A program made the position numbers and the translations under genes. 17,869 nucleotides of DNA from Ruminococcus sp. UBA5884 (lineage in GTDB: Bacteria > Bacillota > Clostridia > Oscillospirales > Ruminococcaceae), in the NCBI GenBank assembly GCA_002431975.1, contig DJFA01000025.1:14778-32646 (forward strand), given 5' to 3'. Below, piece by piece: positions 15,343-17,869 of the stretch (its first letter is position 1; every line of letters starts with the position of its first letter). The notes under the pieces were generated by a model. That model saw only the letters and a list, made by a program, of their open reading frames with translations. It made no database searches and was not told the DNA's origin.

Positions 15343-17211
15343 ATGAAATTTTATTTAAAGAAAGCAGTTTCAGCGATACTTTCGCTTTCATTGCTTTCAA
15401 CAATGTTTATACCTGTATCAGCGGATACTGAAAAAGATGATTATTATTTTGAGCCGCAGTCATATTTAACATTTCTTGAAGCACAGAACAAATCATATAA
15501 TTCTCAGGCAGTGCATGGAGAAATAAATCTCTCAGACCTGACAACAGTCTATGAACATATTAGTATTGATGAAATTGAGCAGATGGGAACAGATTTCAAG
15601 ACTAATTGTGACAATGGCTATGATGAAGAAGAGATGCTTTCAGACCTGAATATTATAGCATATGCAGTAGCCTATATGCAGGATATGTGTCAGATAGCTA
15701 ATATATTATATCAGTGTGATACCTCAGATGATAATTATTTCAATGAAATGGCTTATTCTCAGAATATATATTATAAAACGTATGATATGTTCAATGAATC
15801 TGTAAAATACGCAGCAGGTATCAGTAAATACTACACAAAGCTTTCTGATGAACTTGGAAAAGATACAGTAGATATGTATCTTAATTATGATGGTTCAGAA
15901 TCAGAAGCCGATGCCGCTTATTCAACTAAAGTGAATGAATATATCAATCAGTATTATACATTGGTGAATGATGATAGTTCTACAGAGGAACAGTTTGCAG
16001 ATTTATATCTTGAAATGGTAAAATACAATAATGACTATGCCAATAGTCAGGTCAGCACTGATTATATGCAGTTTGCATATGATTATATGTATTCAAGGGA
16101 TTATACAATTGAAGAAGCAAAAAGCCTCTGTAATTCAGTTGCAGAAAATATGTCTGTTTTGTATAATGATATGATAGACGATATAGTTAGTGATTCATCG
16201 TGGAAAGATTATAGTGCATTATCGTATAGCAAAGATGAATTGTTTGATTTCCTTGGCAGTACAATAGAAAATATATCACCTGAAATCAAGCAGGCATTTG
16301 ACTATATGGATAACTATGAAACATATTCTATTGAACCGGCACAAGATGGGAAAAGCAGAGCCGATGGAGCATTCACCGCATATTTTTCAAGTATTGGTTC
16401 ACCATATATTTTTATCAATACAAATGAAAATTATGATGATGTAATGACCTTTGTGCATGAATTCGGACATTATAATGAAATGTATCAGGCAGGCACTAAT
16501 GGAAGTTCATTGGATTTATCAGAAATATCCTCACAGGCATTAGAATTTTTGTATATACCATATTATTCTCAGATATATGGCGAACAGTATTCTGATTTAT
16601 CTGCAAAAATGAGTGTATCAAATATATTGTGGGCAGTATCTTCAGGTTGTATGATAGCAGAATTTGAAATGAGCGTTTATGAAAATCCTGATATGACATC
16701 AGCAGAGCTTATAAAGCTTTATGATGATTTGGAGGTTAAATATAACCTTGAAGAAAGTATTGACTGGTATTATGTAAGTCATCTGTTTGAGCAGCCGGGA
16801 TATTATATATCATATGCAACATCAGGAATAGCAGCGTTTGAAATCTGGAATACATCATTGACTGACAGACAGTCAGCAATAGACAGTTATATTGAATTAA
16901 GCAGCAATGGAAGTTCAGGCGATTTCAGAGAAGTTTTAAGCAGCAGTGGAATGAATGATATCTTTGAAGAACAGACATTGTTGAATATTTCAAGTTCTAT
17001 TAGTGATAAATTCTTGAAAGCATACAATTATGATGTTGATGGCAGTGGTGATATTACAGCCTATGATGCATTGATAGTTCTTAATGTAGTAGTTGGAAAT
17101 GATATGTCATCTGTTATTTCAGATACTTCAGCAGCCGATGTTGATTCAGATGGTTCTGTAACTTCAGCTGATGCATTGCTTATACTTCAGAAAGTTGTAA
17201 GCGGTGAATAA
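15343..17211 (+). CDS. Secreted M3-family metallopeptidase with C-terminal dockerin
   Basis: 622 aa from the ATG at 15343, which has AAAAAGGAGGAATCAA before it; an in-frame ATG at 15283 lies inside the repeat and is not a credible start. A signal peptide (KFYLKKAVSAILSLSLLS, ending near PVSA at 29) predicts export. The peptidase domain resembles oligoendopeptidase F-type M3 enzymes: HEFGH at 372-376, and SQALE with Glu401 as likely third zinc ligand, 29 residues after the first His as the family expects. Residues about 563-622 are a type I dockerin with two calcium-loop repeats, DVDGSGDITAYDALIVLN and DVDSDGSVTSADALLILQ. It should bind a cohesin on a scaffoldin or cell surface. No strong terminator follows. 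Confidence 0.9.
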   Translation: MKFYLKKAVSAILSLSLLSTMFIPVSADTEKDDYYFEPQSYLTFLEAQNKSYNSQAVHGEINLSDLTTVYEHISIDEIEQMGTDFKTNCDNGYDEEEMLSDLNIIAYAVAYMQDMCQIANILYQCDTSDDNYFNEMAYSQNIYYKTYDMFNESVKYAAGISKYYTKLSDELGKDTVDMYLNYDGSESEADAAYSTKVNEYINQYYTLVNDDSSTEEQFADLYLEMVKYNNDYANSQVSTDYMQFAYDYMYSRDYTIEEAKSLCNSVAENMSVLYNDMIDDIVSDSSWKDYSALSYSKDELFDFLGSTIENISPEIKQAFDYMDNYETYSIEPAQDGKSRADGAFTAYFSSIGSPYIFINTNENYDDVMTFVHEFGHYNEMYQAGTNGSSLDLSEISSQALEFLYIPYYSQIYGEQYSDLSAKMSVSNILWAVSSGCMIAEFEMSVYENPDMTSAELIKLYDDLEVKYNLEESIDWYYVSHLFEQPGYYISYATSGIAAFEIWNTSLTDRQSAIDSYIELSSNGSSGDFREVLSSSGMNDIFEEQTLLNISSSISDKFLKAYNYDVDGSGDITAYDALIVLNVVVGNDMSSVISDTSAADVDSDGSVTSADALLILQKVVSGE

Positions 17212-17249
17212 AATAAAGTTTTTGCTTTAAATTTTCTTAATTTTTGTTA

Positions 17250-17278
17250 TTGAAGATTTTCTGTTCTTATGGTATAAT
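17250..17278 (+). promoter_or_regulatory. Sigma-A-type promoter of the small ORF
   Basis: TTGAAG (17250-17255), 17-bp spacer ending in TATGG (extended -10 feature), TATAAT (17273-17278). The leader would be only about 14 nt. Confidence 0.75.
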
Positions 17279-17298
17279 TATAAAAAGGAGTGATAAAT

Positions 17299-17475
17299 AT
17301 GAATGAATATTTAAAAAAATCTGATAATTTCCCGGATGAACAGAAAACAAAAAAAGCTCCTGTCAATAATGATAAAAACATTATTAATGATGATAATAAC
17401 AATGATTGGGCTGAACAAGCTAAGCAGGAACTTGAAGATTTCATTGAATCTCAGGGGATATATATAAGACAATAA
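17299..17475 (+). CDS. Small charged protein of unknown function
   Basis: 58 aa, rich in Asn, Asp, Glu and Lys, with a central run DKNIINDDNNND and a helical end (WAEQAKQELEDFIESQGIY). No membrane segment, signal peptide or Cys. I do not recognise it. It is supported as a real gene by a good promoter, AAAAAGGAG 8 bases before the ATG, and a terminator 6 bp past its stop. A GTG nine bases upstream is in frame but would overlap the ribosome site. Confidence 0.7.
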   Translation: MNEYLKKSDNFPDEQKTKKAPVNNDKNIINDDNNNDWAEQAKQELEDFIESQGIYIRQ

Positions 17476-17513
17476 AAAAAATCGGCATCATATTTTTTGA
17501 TGCCGACTTTTTC
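17476..17513. terminator. Bidirectional intrinsic terminator
   Basis: Perfect 9-bp stem TCGGCATCA (17482-17490) with TGATGCCGA (17498-17506), with T-run on the plus side (17508-17512) and an A-run before it serving as T-run for the minus strand. It lies between the convergent small ORF and HPr-like gene. Confidence 0.9.
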
Positions 17514-17530
17514 ATAAATAATTGAAATTA

Positions 17531-17767
17531 TCAGATATAATCTTTAATTTCTTCAAGAAAATTCTGAGCTGCTTCATCATCTTCTTCAGCATGAATTTCC
17601 ATTTCAATAGGTTTTGTGAGGTCAAGACTGAATATACCCATTATTGATTTTGCATCTACAGCATATCTTCCTGAAAGTAAATCAACGTCAAATTCATATT
17701 TTGAAACAACATTTACAAATTTTTTGACATCATTTATTCCTTCAAGAGTAATTGTTTTCTTTATCAT
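17531..17767 (-). CDS. HPr-like protein lacking the phosphorylatable histidine
   Basis: 78 aa from the ATG at 17767, chosen because AAAGGAGGGAA lies before it; an upstream in-frame ATG at 17788 would sit across the ribosome site. The HPr fold is recognisable from SKYEFDVDL, VDAKSIMGIFSLDL and the acidic C-terminal helix. The regulatory serine segment KSIMG (Ser46 region in Bacillus HPr) is intact, but the GxHARPA active-site motif is gone: the protein reads EGINDVKKFVNVV with no His or Gln near that place. It therefore cannot carry PTS phosphate on His15 and, like Crh, may act only in regulation, if HPr kinase is present. Single gene with its own promoter. Confidence 0.85.
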   Translation of the reverse strand: MIKKTITLEGINDVKKFVNVVSKYEFDVDLLSGRYAVDAKSIMGIFSLDLTKPIEMEIHAEEDDEAAQNFLEEIKDYI

Positions 17768-17795
17768 TAAAAATTCCCTCCTTTCCATATTTATT

Positions 17796-17825
17796 ATTAT
17801 ACCCCCTTGTTGCCTGCAAAGTCAA
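17796..17825 (-). promoter_or_regulatory. Sigma-A-type promoter of the HPr-like gene
   Basis: On the minus strand TTGACT (17825-17820), 18-bp spacer, TATAAT (17801-17796), about 29 bp before the start codon. Confidence 0.8.
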
Positions 17826-17869
17826 TAGATAATAGTCTGAATGTGTAATTACCCCAAAGAGCTCGAAGC

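Noticed and set aside
17212..17245. Terminator after the dockerin peptidase
   Set aside because: Only a 4-5 bp AAAG/CTTT stem near T-rich sequence; too weak to call.

Overview
The window looks like chromosomal DNA of a strictly anaerobic, AT-rich gut or rumen Firmicute close to Ruminococcus (Oscillospiraceae). Pointers are a secreted peptidase ending in a type I dockerin, an indolepyruvate:ferredoxin oxidoreductase locus with two phenylacetate-CoA ligases, a [FeFe]-hydrogenase-like protein, Rex, and an HPr-like protein without its catalytic histidine. The species assignment is inference. No rRNA, tRNA, CRISPR array, transposase or phage gene was seen.

Layout. (1) 1-2412: a palindromic intergenic repeat, the redox repressor rex (minus) with a strong terminator, and a divergent MATE/SpoVB-type flippase (plus). 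(2) 2389-8823, minus strand: a tight six-gene operon with a good promoter at 8860-8888. In transcription order it encodes a citrate-lyase-beta-like TIM-barrel C-C lyase, a phosphoribosyltransferase with a TRSP domain, a PRTase_1/StiP-like protein with a C-terminal PELOTA domain, a HAD phosphatase, a degenerate group-B-like [FeFe]-hydrogenase, and an asparaginase-like amidohydrolase. The first four are the core of the predicted nucleoside-like-metabolite module known from tellurite-resistance (Ter) stress loci. Here they stand without any Ter gene, bounded on both sides, and joined to two unexpected redox/amidohydrolase genes. This is the most interesting part of the window.

(3) 8824-9238: a divergent control region with two consensus-like promoters, a dispersed hairpin repeat and a structured leader. 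(4) 9239-15194, plus strand: paaK - iorA - iorB - DUF4259 - paaK - tandem ACT protein. This is an aryl-acid/aryl-CoA/aryl-pyruvate interconversion locus, able in principle to work either for aromatic amino acid catabolism or, in the reductive direction, for aromatic amino acid synthesis from arylacetates. (5) 15195-17211: another copy of the hairpin repeat inside a perfect 15-bp inverted repeat, then a secreted M3-family metallopeptidase with a dockerin. (6) 17250-17869: a small charged protein, a bidirectional terminator, and an HPr-like protein on the minus strand with its promoter.

Two families of non-coding repeats occupy the intergenic spaces. One has three copies built on a GGGCGAnC hairpin, with a compensatory base-pair change between copies. 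The other is a single ~115-bp imperfect long inverted repeat between paaK and iorA. Family assignments rest on motifs read by eye; no database search was possible.
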